Origin: Polymorphobacter multimanifer
Lineage (GTDB): Bacteria; Pseudomonadota; Alphaproteobacteria; Sphingomonadales; Sphingomonadaceae
Assembly: GCF_014205635.1 (NCBI RefSeq)
Contig: NZ_JACIIV010000014.1
Location: 1 to 64,000 of the forward strand
DNA: 64,000 nt
Direction: 5' to 3'
Below the pieces are notes generated by a model. The model worked only from the letters and a program-made list of their open reading frames with translations. It had not been told where the DNA came from and did no database searches. Shown in pieces: positions 52,183 through 61,077 of the stretch (positions within the stretch are counted from its first letter, which is position 1; the number at the start of each line of letters is the position of its first letter). Made by a program: the position numbers and the translations under genes.

Positions 52183-55100
52183 GCGAGCCCCTGTTGCAAG
52201 GCGAGCCGCGGTGCCCTGCCGATGGCCTTGAGCGCGAAGGACGAGGCCGTGCCATCGTCGAAATCGATGCGGATGGCTTGCCCGGCGGCGGCAGCGATGG
52301 GGGCGGCTGCCATCCAGATTGCCCTGGTGGTGGCGGCATTGCGGACGATGCGTTGCAGCGCGGGGCCTTGCACCCATTCACGAGCGGTGGTGCCGGTGGC
52401 GGGATCGCGGCGCGAGCGGACCTGGCCGAGCGAAATGCGCCGGATCGCCATGCGACCCTGGCGGTCCATGGGTTCGTCGGTCTCCAGCATCACGCCGTGG
52501 AGGCGGAAGACGCCGCCGCCGAAATGCCACAGCGCGACGGCGCGCGGAGCGGGGGGCAGCGGCCAGGGATCGAGCCCCAGCGCGCGCAGCCGGGTTTCGA
52601 AGCTGGCATCGTCGGCGCTTGCACTCGTTGGCGCGGTGTCGGGCTGGACCATGGCATCGAAGGGCAGGCGCGGATCGACGGCAAGGTCGTCGACCGCGAA
52701 ATCCATGGCGGAGAGCATGTCCGCCGGGCCGCGGTAGCGCGAGGTGCGGAAGTTGGTGCGGGCGATCACCACGGCGTCCTCGTCCGGGCTCGCGAGCGGC
52801 GGGGCGGTGAACATAAGATCATAGGCGGCATCGGGGGCCATGTCGGCCTGGATGAGCAGCGTGCGGCCGCCCAGCGCCGGCGGCTTGAGGCAGGGGGCGA
52901 CTTGGGCGGCGTTCACGAAGCGCCGGTCCGCGGTCTGCATCCGGTCGGTGTCGAGCCGGGCGACCGACAGGGATATGGCGAGATCGGGCGGGCGCAGCGA
53001 GGGGCCGCTGCCGTTCGGCGCGGCGAGGCTGGAGGCGGGCGGATCGGTGCGCCGCAGCTTGAGCCGGAGGGCGCGGCCATAGCGGGCCAGCATCGGCTCG
53101 ACATGATCGACGCGCAGGAACACGCGCAGCCGATCATCGAGGAAGTGCGGCGCACCGGTGCCATCGGGGGCGAAGCCGATGATGTGGCGGGAAAGGGCGC
53201 GCGGATCGAAGACATTCTCCTTGCGCACATCGATCGGCAGCGCGGCGACGGGCGGTAGCGCGAGGTGGGCGGTGCTGAAGCGGTGGACGACATCCAGAAA
53301 GGCCGTCCATCGCAGGCCATCGCCCAGCGGCGGCGGGAGGGTGCCTGGAGGGGCATCGCGGTCCCGCCGCCAGCCGGTCCATTCGACGCCGACGACGATC
53401 TCGTATTCGGTGCCGGCGTCGAGCAGGTTGGGCCGTTCGCTGCTCGTCTCGGGGTCGGCCTTGTCGGTGAGGGCGGCGGCGGTGTCGGTGCGCGCTGCGG
53501 CATCGGCCTGCTGCAGCATCTGGCTCTGCCAATCGGTGCCGCACAGTGCCAGCACCGACACATCGCCGTGCGGCCAGGCCGCCACCTCGAAGCGCGCGAC
53601 CGCCACGCCCGGATCGGCTTCGATGCGCAACAGCGAGCAGCGGGGCCAGCGTTCGCCGGGCTCCGGATGCGGCTCGGCCTTGATGGCGAGCCGCACGGGC
53701 TTGCCATCGGCAGTCCAGCCGCGCACCGGCGGTGTCGTGCTGCCGGCGTGATCGGTATCCCTCGATGCCTTGAGCAGTTCCGCAACCAGCAGCTCGGCGG
53801 CGATGTCTTCGTCGCTGCCCTCCGCGCCAAGGCACAGGCGGAGCAGCGAGCCGCCGGATTTGCGCGAAATACCGCGCGAATTGGGCGCGGCCCCGCCGAC
53901 GAAATGCACCCAGGCGATGTCCTTGGCCTCGATCAGCAGCTCATGCGGCTTTTCCGCTGTGGCACTGCCCTGCACCAGGCCGATGCGGCGGTTGTTGGCA
54001 TCATGTGCCATCATCGTCACCGGTCCACCCTCGGCAAAGGCGACTTCGGCGAGCACCCTGTCGACGGGCTTGAGGAAGCGCGCGATCATGCCCTTGCTCC
54101 CGAACCACAGCTCGGCCGCGCCATCGCCTTCCCTGGGGAAATGGTCCACGATCGGCGAGGTGGCGGCCACGTCCGGCGATTTCCATTCATAGCGGGTATC
54201 GCCGCGCCGCAACTGGCCGTCGGGCACCTTGTCACCGGGCTTGAGATCGCTGAAATCGTCGCAGCGAGATTGCTGGGTGGCGAGCCCCGCTTCGGCACAC
54301 ACGCGCAAGGTCAACACCGCGCCGAACAGCGCCGTCGTCGGCAGGATGCTGGCGCCGAGGCTGGAGACGAGCTGCTGGCCATTGCTGATCCGCGCCAGCC
54401 GGTAGCCGGCGGTGAGGCCGCGCGGGCCACCGGGAAGGTCGATCGCAGTGGCGAGAGGGCGCGCTCCGCCGGGCTCGATTTCCCAGCCCGCCATCGACAC
54501 CGCGGCCATGGCATCGGCGATCGAGGAGGCGCCCGGCATGGCCTCGGTGATGTGCGCGGCAAAGCGTGTGCCCGCGTCGCCGACGAGCCGCGTGCGCCCG
54601 AAGCCATCGCGGCTTGCACGGTCTGCGCGAACACAGCCACGGGTGGCGCCGGGCGCCGCTTTGCACAGCGCCTCGATCGTGTTCACCGGATCGGCCGAGG
54701 TGCTCTCGCCGCCGCCGATCATCGAACGGCTCCAGGGGGCGGGGTGCCAGCTGAGCAGGGCAAGCTGCCGGCCTTCCTGCTCCGACGGGGCGGGATCATC
54801 GGGCAGCAGCACGCCGCCGCGGTGGGTGGGCCACCACCACACGCTTTCGAGCGGCCCGGCGAGGGCGGCACCGCCACGCCGGCGCAGGACAAGCTTCTTC
54901 AGGCGGAAGGCGTATTTGAGCTCGGTGCTCCCGCTCCAGGCGACGCCGGGCAGCTCGGCAGGATCGGGCGCGAAGGCCGATCCCTGCAGGGCATTGGCGA
55001 TGGGCTGGGCAAAGCCGAGCACCGGTACAGTGTCCGGCCAGACGATGTTTCCGAGATCGGGTTGCTGCGCTTCGCCCGGCTTGTAGGCGCGGCCGGTGAT

Positions 55101-58100
55101 GCTGCCGTCGCGCGCGGTGAGATCGACCTGGGTGAGCGGATGGTCGGGCACGGGAATGCCGGGATCGTCGCCGCTGCCGAAGCGGACGTCCACACAGCCT
55201 TCGTAGGAGACGAGGAAGAGATCGACCTTGCCGCAGAATTTGCCGGTGAAGCTCTGCGACTGCTCGGTGATGAGCGCCTTGACCTCGCCGCGCACCGACA
55301 GCGACACCACGAACAGCCGCAGCTCGCCCTCGACGAACAGCCCGGCGACGATGGTGAGCGGCTTGGTGCCCATGCCGGCGAGCAGCTTGGCGGAGACGCG
55401 CAGCACGATCGGCCTGGCACCCCATTGCATCGTCCAGCCAGCCCCGAAACCGATCGAGAAGCCGCGCAGGTCGAAATCATCGATGCCGCCCAGATCGAGC
55501 AGCTCGCGCGCCTCGACCATGAGGAAGGCCCAGACCTTGATGTCGAGCGTATCGGGCAGCAGCGTGAGCGACACCGGCTCGCCGAGGCGACCGCCATGGC
55601 CATCGGAGCCGATGCGGAGGAAGGCGGCATCGTTGTTGCCGGGCAGCGGGAAATAGGCGCCGAAAGGCACGGCGAGGCGCAGCACCTTGGGGACGAGGTA
55701 TTCGCCCTTGACCGCCACCACCACGGCACGTGGGCTGATGGCGATCATGCCCAGGATCCTGAGGCTGGTGGCGGCGGCGGGCTTTTGTGCGGCAGGCAGC
55801 TTGGGCCGCTGGAACAGGCTGACATCGACGCTGAGAACGACATCGGGATCGGGGAAGCCGATCGACAGCATGCCGAGCGCGTTGAAGGTGAAGCCGGTGT
55901 CGGGCATCGTGCCGACGCTGACGCCGAGGCCGAGCGCCCATTGGCCCGCCTCCGCCGTGTACTTGTCCTGCCCCGGCAGCTCGTACCAGCCGAGCTCGCG
56001 CAGGACAGGGTCGGCTGCGACTGCTGCAAGGGTCGGGCTCGTGAAATCGCGCTTGCCGTTGGTGACGAAGCGGCCGATGAAACCGTAGATGGCGAGCCCC
56101 GACTGGGCGAGCGGGATGCCGACGGGGAGCATGACGCCGACTTCCAGCGCGAAGAAGTTTTTTGGCGGATCGAAGGCGAGACTGGCCATGGCGGCGGCGC
56201 CGATGGGGATGAGATCGGCCTCGACCCCGGCCCGGATCTCGCCGCCGGCGCCGAGCGACACGCTGCCGCTGCCGGCGATGACGCCGGGCACATCGATGGC
56301 CGCCGAAAAGCCGCGGAACTCGAGGCCGAGGCCGCCTTCGCTCATGGTGGCGCGCAGCGTGCAGCCGGTGATCTTGACCACGCCGAGATCGAGCGCGAAG
56401 ACGAGGTCGAGCTCGATCCAGGTGCTGCCCGAGCCGGCGCGGCTGCCGGCCACCCGGATGAGCTCGCCAAGCGGGCCATTGATGACCCATTGACCGGGAT
56501 CGGCGATATCGAAGCTGGCGTTGTCGTAGACGATCGACACGGCATCGAAGCCGGACTTGCTGCTGTCGACGGCAAAGCCGACGTTGCGGTAGCGGATGCT
56601 GATCGGGCTTTCGGCGGTGATGGTGATGCCGAAGGCGGAGAATTCGAAGCCGATCGACACGGTGTAATCGAACACCACCCTGAAGCCCGCACCTTCGAGT
56701 GTGGAGATGGCCTGCTGGCGGGTTTCGATCTTGATGCCATTGAGCACCACCTTGCCATCGCGCCCATAGACGGCGGCAAAGGCGATGGCGCCGACGAGCG
56801 CGCCGGCGCGGACCCCACCTTCGGCGACATCGGTGCTCTGGATGCCGGCGAGCAGGGCCGGGCCGAGGCCGAGCGCCATGGCGGCGGCGTTCATCGCTGC
56901 GTCGTCGCCCTTCAGGTCGGCGAGGCCATCGGGGGTGCCGCTGGCGCTGATCGAGAGGCTGAACTGGGTGGCGGTCGAGCGGGGATCATAGGTCCAGCCG
57001 CCGATGAAGGTGAAGATCTTGGGGCCATGGGTGGCGCGCGGCTCGGGGGTGACCTGGCCGCCGGTGCCGGGGACATTCTGGGCGGCGGCGGGCCAGGCGA
57101 TGGTGATCTCCGCCTGGGTGGGGATGGCATCGGCAAGCTCGGCGACGCTTGGACTGTCCCAGCGGATGACGAGACGGACGCGGTAGGGGGTCGAGCTGCG
57201 GGTCGAGGCGGGCAGGGCGAGATCGGCGGGCAGGGCACCGGGGACGAGGACGCGGCGAAAGCCCGTGCCGGCGGCGATGGTGCCGCCGGGGTTTGGCTCC
57301 GCATGGGGGCCCCAGTCGATGGCGTGGATATCGACGCGGCGGTAGCGCGGGCGGTTGTGCGCTTCGGGGTCCCGGCTGCTGAAGCCGCCGTTGTTGCGGA
57401 TCTTGAAGAGCCAGCCATCATGGTCGGGCGCCGTTGCCGTGTCGGTGTCGGGGGATGGCACCCGGCTTGCCTTCATGTCCGACGGGATGATCGGGGAGTC
57501 CGCCTCATGCTGGCCGTTGAGGTGGCCCTGCATCTTGAGCCCGATATGCGGCTCACCCCATTGGAAGCGTTCACCGCGCGAGATGCTGAAGGCGAGATCG
57601 CCGCCGAGAAGCTCCCAGCCCTTGAGGGCGCGGCGCCCCGACAGGTTGGCGTTCAGGCTTTCGTCACCGAGGTCGCAGGTGCGGCCGACGACGAGGAAGG
57701 CGATGTTGCGGTGCTGGCCGCGGTTGAACCGGTCCCGCCAGCGGTGGAGCAACTGGGTGGAAAAGGGCACGGCAAGGCTGTTGTCGCGCGATCCATCGGC
57801 GATGAAGTGGGTGGGCTCGGTCTCGTTGAAGCCCATCAGCACCTGCACATGGCGGGTGACGGGCTGCGCGCTGATGTCCCCGGCGCCGATGAGCACTGCG
57901 GCGAGCGTTTCCGAGGGCACCGCCAGGGTGGTGCCGTTGAGGGTTGCCGGTGCATCTGCCGGCCGCTTGTCGCCCGTGCTGTGAAACGCCGCCAGCTTGT
58001 AGCTGGCCTCGACGCTGCGCACCCCCACCGGGCCATTGGCATCGAAGACGCCGGTGAGGCAGCCGATGAGCGCCGGGGCGCCCGGGATGATCTCGATCTC

Positions 58101-59603
58101 GACCTGGCGGTTCGGCAGCGGTGTCTTGTCCTGGAAGCCGCGCAGGGCGAGGATTCTGATGCCGGGCGGGCCGCGGAAATCGGGGCGGGTGTCGGTGCTG
58201 GTGTGCGGCTCGGCATCGAGCCAGGGGCCATAGAGCCAGCGCCATTCCGCCGGCGGGTTGACCGGGTCCATGTGGACGAAGAAGCGGGCACCGGCGAGCG
58301 CTGCGGCATCGCCCGAGAGGCTGACGACATCCTGGTGGATGCGGCCGCCGAAATCGAGGTCGATCCTGGGGGTGGCCTGCAGCCCGGCGGCCTTGAAGCG
58401 GATGAAGACGGGGGGCGATTCGAGCGTTTCGCCGTCGAGCGTCTCGAGGCCGGTCATCTCGACCTGGTCTTGCGGCTTGACGCGAAACCGGCCCGATTGC
58501 AGCCCTTCCACGCTGCTGCCGTCGGGGAGTTTCCAGCGAAAGCTGAAGGTCCGCGGGTCACCCTGTGGGGGCGGGTTGAGGATGCCGGTGATCGAGACTT
58601 CCACCTCATCGGTGCCATCGGCGACCAGGCTGACTTCATGGACGCGCTTCTTCGCGTCTCCGATCTGCGTGAGCTGGCTGAGGGGACGATCGTTGAAGAC
58701 ATCGGTGCCGGCGGTGCGCACATCGTGCTGCGTGATGTTGATGGCAGAGGGTGCGACCGGGGTGATGCCGAAGTCGACGCGCACCTCCCCCTGCAGGCCG
58801 AGCGGGCTGCCGAGCAGGACATCGCGGACACCGGTGCTGACATCGCCGAGCAGCGGGGCATTGCGCGGCATGAACAGCGTGGCCTCGCGAATTGCGATGC
58901 CGCGCCACTCGGGGCCCTGTCCACGCGCCTCGATTTCGGCGGGGGTGAATGTCTCGCTGTCATCGTAGAGCAGGCGGTCGACGGTCATGCCGAAATCGCT
59001 GCCGCCGAAGAAGAAGTGCGGGGGCTCGAAGCCGAGGGTGGCGACGGCCCCGGTGGGGGCGTCGGGATCGAGCGGATCGGGCGGGGCCACGAAGCGCAGG
59101 CTGGGCGCACCGCCGCCCGGCGCACTGCTGATCCTCAACGTGGCCGAGCCGATGATGCGCACCGGCTTTTCGAACAGGGGCTGGCCTTCGATGGGTGCCA
59201 CCAGATGCGCTGCGGTGACGCCCGCGGAGGGGACGAGGATGGCGGGGCGCAGGCCGGGCACCTCGATCGAAACCCGGTCGAGGGTCAGATCGAGCTGGAA
59301 ACCATCGGCGGCGGGCTCGAGATCGGTGCCATCGGCCAAGGCGAGGCGCTTGCGCACCAGCTGGAAGGGCACGCCGAGATTGAGCAACGGCAGCGTGATC
59401 GGCCAATCGAGCGACGAGCGGAACAGGGTTTCGCCGAGCGATTTGACGGTGCCCGAATAGATGAAAGCATCTGCGCTGGTGGTGGTGACCAGATCGACGA
59501 TGGCAAGGCGGGCGAGTTCGGCGCGCAGGTCAGGCGGGATGAGGGCTGTCGAGCCGGGGGGAAGCCCCAGCAGATCGACAATCGAAAGCCCCCGCGCTGG
59601 CAT
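52179..59603 (-). CDS. giant operon protein 1 with OmpA-like motif (2474 residues)
   Basis: The largest gene in the window and unassigned. I took the ATG at 59603 with GGGGGGGCAGG before it; a GTG at 59630 would add 9 residues. No signal peptide is seen. Residues 1-330 are beta-rich, with EWRGIAIREATLFMPRNAPL as a distinct block. Residues 640-659 (GRTCDLGDESLNANLSGRRA) fit the OmpA C-terminal signature position by position, with the usual Asp replaced by Cys. Residues about 900-1480 are a long regular beta region with alternating hydrophobic residues, resembling extended lipid-groove or tube proteins. Residues 1500-2474 are not recognisable. It heads the operon with two other giant proteins. 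Confidence 0.85.
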   Translation of the reverse strand: MPARGLSIVDLLGLPPGSTALIPPDLRAELARLAIVDLVTTTSADAFIYSGTVKSLGETLFRSSLDWPITLPLLNLGVPFQLVRKRLALADGTDLEPAADGFQLDLTLDRVSIEVPGLRPAILVPSAGVTAAHLVAPIEGQPLFEKPVRIIGSATLRISSAPGGGAPSLRFVAPPDPLDPDAPTGAVATLGFEPPHFFFGGSDFGMTVDRLLYDDSETFTPAEIEARGQGPEWRGIAIREATLFMPRNAPLLGDVSTGVRDVLLGSPLGLQGEVRVDFGITPVAPSAINITQHDVRTAGTDVFNDRPLSQLTQIGDAKKRVHEVSLVADGTDEVEVSITGILNPPPQGDPRTFSFRWKLPDGSSVEGLQSGRFRVKPQDQVEMTGLETLDGETLESPPVFIRFKAAGLQATPRIDLDFGGRIHQDVVSLSGDAAALAGARFFVHMDPVNPPAEWRWLYGPWLDAEPHTSTDTRPDFRGPPGIRILALRGFQDKTPLPNRQVEIEIIPGAPALIGCLTGVFDANGPVGVRSVEASYKLAAFHSTGDKRPADAPATLNGTTLAVPSETLAAVLIGAGDISAQPVTRHVQVLMGFNETEPTHFIADGSRDNSLAVPFSTQLLHRWRDRFNRGQHRNIAFLVVGRTCDLGDESLNANLSGRRALKGWELLGGDLAFSISRGERFQWGEPHIGLKMQGHLNGQHEADSPIIPSDMKASRVPSPDTDTATAPDHDGWLFKIRNNGGFSSRDPEAHNRPRYRRVDIHAIDWGPHAEPNPGGTIAAGTGFRRVLVPGALPADLALPASTRSSTPYRVRLVIRWDSPSVAELADAIPTQAEITIAWPAAAQNVPGTGGQVTPEPRATHGPKIFTFIGGWTYDPRSTATQFSLSISASGTPDGLADLKGDDAAMNAAAMALGLGPALLAGIQSTDVAEGGVRAGALVGAIAFAAVYGRDGKVVLNGIKIETRQQAISTLEGAGFRVVFDYTVSIGFEFSAFGITITAESPISIRYRNVGFAVDSSKSGFDAVSIVYDNASFDIADPGQWVINGPLGELIRVAGSRAGSGSTWIELDLVFALDLGVVKITGCTLRATMSEGGLGLEFRGFSAAIDVPGVIAGSGSVSLGAGGEIRAGVEADLIPIGAAAMASLAFDPPKNFFALEVGVMLPVGIPLAQSGLAIYGFIGRFVTNGKRDFTSPTLAAVAADPVLRELGWYELPGQDKYTAEAGQWALGLGVSVGTMPDTGFTFNALGMLSIGFPDPDVVLSVDVSLFQRPKLPAAQKPAAATSLRILGMIAISPRAVVVAVKGEYLVPKVLRLAVPFGAYFPLPGNNDAAFLRIGSDGHGGRLGEPVSLTLLPDTLDIKVWAFLMVEARELLDLGGIDDFDLRGFSIGFGAGWTMQWGARPIVLRVSAKLLAGMGTKPLTIVAGLFVEGELRLFVVSLSVRGEVKALITEQSQSFTGKFCGKVDLFLVSYEGCVDVRFGSGDDPGIPVPDHPLTQVDLTARDGSITGRAYKPGEAQQPDLGNIVWPDTVPVLGFAQPIANALQGSAFAPDPAELPGVAWSGSTELKYAFRLKKLVLRRRGGAALAGPLESVWWWPTHRGGVLLPDDPAPSEQEGRQLALLSWHPAPWSRSMIGGGESTSADPVNTIEALCKAAPGATRGCVRADRASRDGFGRTRLVGDAGTRFAAHITEAMPGASSIADAMAAVSMAGWEIEPGGARPLATAIDLPGGPRGLTAGYRLARISNGQQLVSSLGASILPTTALFGAVLTLRVCAEAGLATQQSRCDDFSDLKPGDKVPDGQLRRGDTRYEWKSPDVAATSPIVDHFPREGDGAAELWFGSKGMIARFLKPVDRVLAEVAFAEGGPVTMMAHDANNRRIGLVQGSATAEKPHELLIEAKDIAWVHFVGGAAPNSRGISRKSGGSLLRLCLGAEGSDEDIAAELLVAELLKASRDTDHAGSTTPPVRGWTADGKPVRLAIKAEPHPEPGERWPRCSLLRIEADPGVAVARFEVAAWPHGDVSVLALCGTDWQSQMLQQADAAARTDTAAALTDKADPETSSERPNLLDAGTEYEIVVGVEWTGWRRDRDAPPGTLPPPLGDGLRWTAFLDVVHRFSTAHLALPPVAALPIDVRKENVFDPRALSRHIIGFAPDGTGAPHFLDDRLRVFLRVDHVEPMLARYGRALRLKLRRTDPPASSLAAPNGSGPSLRPPDLAISLSVARLDTDRMQTADRRFVNAAQVAPCLKPPALGGRTLLIQADMAPDAAYDLMFTAPPLASPDEDAVVIARTNFRTSRYRGPADMLSAMDFAVDDLAVDPRLPFDAMVQPDTAPTSASADDASFETRLRALGLDPWPLPPAPRAVALWHFGGGVFRLHGVMLETDEPMDRQGRMAIRRISLGQVRSRRDPATGTTAREWVQGPALQRIVRNAATTRAIWMAAAPIAAAAGQAIRIDFDDGTASSFALKAIGRAPRLALQQGLA

Positions 59604-59687
59604 CCTGCCCCCCCAAGAGCCTCCGAACACTGCGACTCGGACGCTAACATGGGACGGGTTATCGAAACCTTAATGTTCGCCGACAGG

Positions 59688-60281
59688 TCAGCGGTAGAAG
59701 ATATGATCCTGCAGCTGGACGAGGCGCTCGCGGGTGCGGAAGAAGCTGTCCGGACGGACGTAAGTGGCATGGAAGAACATGGCACCCTTGCTGGTGTCTT
59801 CGGCTTCGCCGGTGAGGGCTGCGCGGGCGACGTCCTGGGCCTTGGTCCACATCGGGGTGTCGCGGCGGGGATTGTAGGTAGCGAGCTTGAAGAACTGGCC
59901 GGGTTGGTTGGCGACGTCGCAGACCTTGGAGGGGAAGCGGCCCGAACGGATGCGGTTGAGCACGACATGGGCGACTGCCAGCATGCCGGCGCGGGGCTGG
60001 TTGCCGGCTTCACGGTGCACCACCTTGGTCATGCATTCGAGCTCGGTGGCGTCGACGGCGGCGGTTTCCGTGGGAGCCGGAGGGGGTGTTTCTGGCGTTG
60101 TTTCGGGGATCGTCCGGGGGTCTTCGAGGGTCACCGACGGGATCTCGGCGGTCAGTTCCGGCAGCTGCGTGGGCAGGATGGCGCTCGGCTCAGCCATCGC
60201 GGTCTGCGACAGCGACAGCATGGCGGCGGCGCTCGTGACCAGGATGGCGGCAGCAGCGGCGGAACGGGCAATCAGGGTCAT
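59688..60281 (-). CDS. SleB-like cell wall hydrolase
   Basis: 197 residues. A signal peptide (ILVTSAAAMLSLSQTAMA) and a Pro/Thr/Glu linker precede a Hydrolase_2 domain with VVHREAGNQPRAGMLAVAHVVLNRIRSGRFP, the catalytic glutamate in HREA, and later KGAMFFHATYVRPDSF. Such enzymes cut glycan strands in the periplasm. It lies 84 bp before the giant operon on the same strand, so its promoter might also serve that operon. The gap 60282-60579 contains only the operator described below and two copies of CAGACGATCGG. Confidence 0.88.
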   Translation of the reverse strand: MTLIARSAAAAAILVTSAAAMLSLSQTAMAEPSAILPTQLPELTAEIPSVTLEDPRTIPETTPETPPPAPTETAAVDATELECMTKVVHREAGNQPRAGMLAVAHVVLNRIRSGRFPSKVCDVANQPGQFFKLATYNPRRDTPMWTKAQDVARAALTGEAEDTSKGAMFFHATYVRPDSFFRTRERLVQLQDHIFYR

Positions 60282-60527
60282 TCATCATTCTTCAGGGGCG
60301 CAGCCGGGGCAGACGATCGGGAAACGCGGAACAGACGATCGGTGCGACGGCGACGACTTGGTGTGCCAATGGGGTTTCGCGCTCTGCAAATCCCACCAAC
60401 TCACCCGGTGATGACGGCGCGATGAACCTCCCGGCGCTGCTGTTCAACGACGAAACGATGAATGGTGGCTGGCGTGCGGCAAGGTGAATGACGGAACTGG
60501 GAACCATCCAAATTATATCGCTGTCCT

Positions 60528-60550
60528 ACAGATAACCATATCGGTTATAT
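60528..60550 (+). promoter_or_regulatory. ATAACCATATCGGTTAT operator, second copy of the lysis-gene site
   Basis: ATAACC-ATATC-GGTTAT (60532-60548) is a 6-bp-armed palindrome whose AACCATATCGGTTAT core matches 14 of 15 bases at 6082-6096. On the minus strand it also reads AACCGATATGGTTATCTGT, sharing AACC-N5-GGTTATCTGT with the first locus. TTATAT (60545-60550) is a -10-like box; no canonical -35 is visible at the matching position. Confidence 0.6.
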
Positions 60551-60579
60551 CGCCGCTCATTCGGGATGGGAGCGGTGGC

Positions 60580-61077
60580 ATGGGCGAAGTGGCGTGGATG
60601 GTGGAAGCGCGCGCGGCGCTGGGGGTGCGCGAGGTGCCCGGGGTGGGCAATGCGGCGGCGATCATGGGTTGGGCGCGCGCACTGGGGCTGGCGTATGGCG
60701 GCGACTCGACGCCTTGGTGCGGCCTGTTCGTGGCGCATTGCCTGCGGGTGGCGCTGCCGGAGGAGAAGCTGCCGGCAGCGCCGCTGGTGGCGCGACGCTG
60801 GAGCCGATTCGGGGTGGAATGCGACCCGCAGCCGGGTGCTGTGCTGGTGTTCTGGCGGGGCTCGCGCAGCGGCTGGTCGGGGCATGTCGGCTTTTAGGCC
60901 GGGGAGGATGATGGCGCGTTTCGGGTGCTGGGCGGCAACCAGGGGGACCGGGTGTCGCTGGCGTGGCTGGGCAAGGAGAGGCTGGTGGCGGCGCGCTGGC
61001 CGGTGACCGCGCCGGCGCCGCTGGGGGGTGCGGTGCAGGTGGCGCGGCGGGGCGCGCTCTCGGTGAACGAGGCCTAG
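60580..61077 (+). pseudogene. TIGR02594-type endolysin interrupted by an in-frame TAG
   Basis: The frame encodes 165 codons with an internal TAG at 60895-60897. Before it, WMVEARAALGVREVPG, TPWCGLFVAHCL (catalytic Cys) and SGHVGF follow the TIGR02594 phage endolysin pattern. After it, AGEDDGAFRVLGGNQGDRV and RLVAARWP continue the same family without frame change. Family members normally have Tyr directly after GHVGF, so one base change (TAT or TAC to TAG) explains the stop. The first part, 105 residues, keeps Cys and His but loses the GGNQ segment. GGGAG precedes the ATG. It is either a recent pseudogene, a sequencing error or a read-through product. Confidence 0.75.

Noticed and set aside
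59648-59675. GGTT-ATCGA-AACC palindrome upstream of the giant operon, using the same half-sites as the lysis operators in reverse order.
   Set aside because: The half-sites are everted (GGTT..AACC rather than AACC..GGTT) and flanking bases do not match, so it is not another copy of that operator.
53265-60425. 2386-codon open frame antisense to the giant operon, ending past the SleB gene.
   Set aside because: It runs across several real genes, is Gly/Ala/Asp-biased as expected for the complement of GC-rich codons, and has no motifs.
60422-60487. 21-codon ORF between SleB and the endolysin.
   Set aside because: No ribosome site, hydrophobic start but no family; too short to support.
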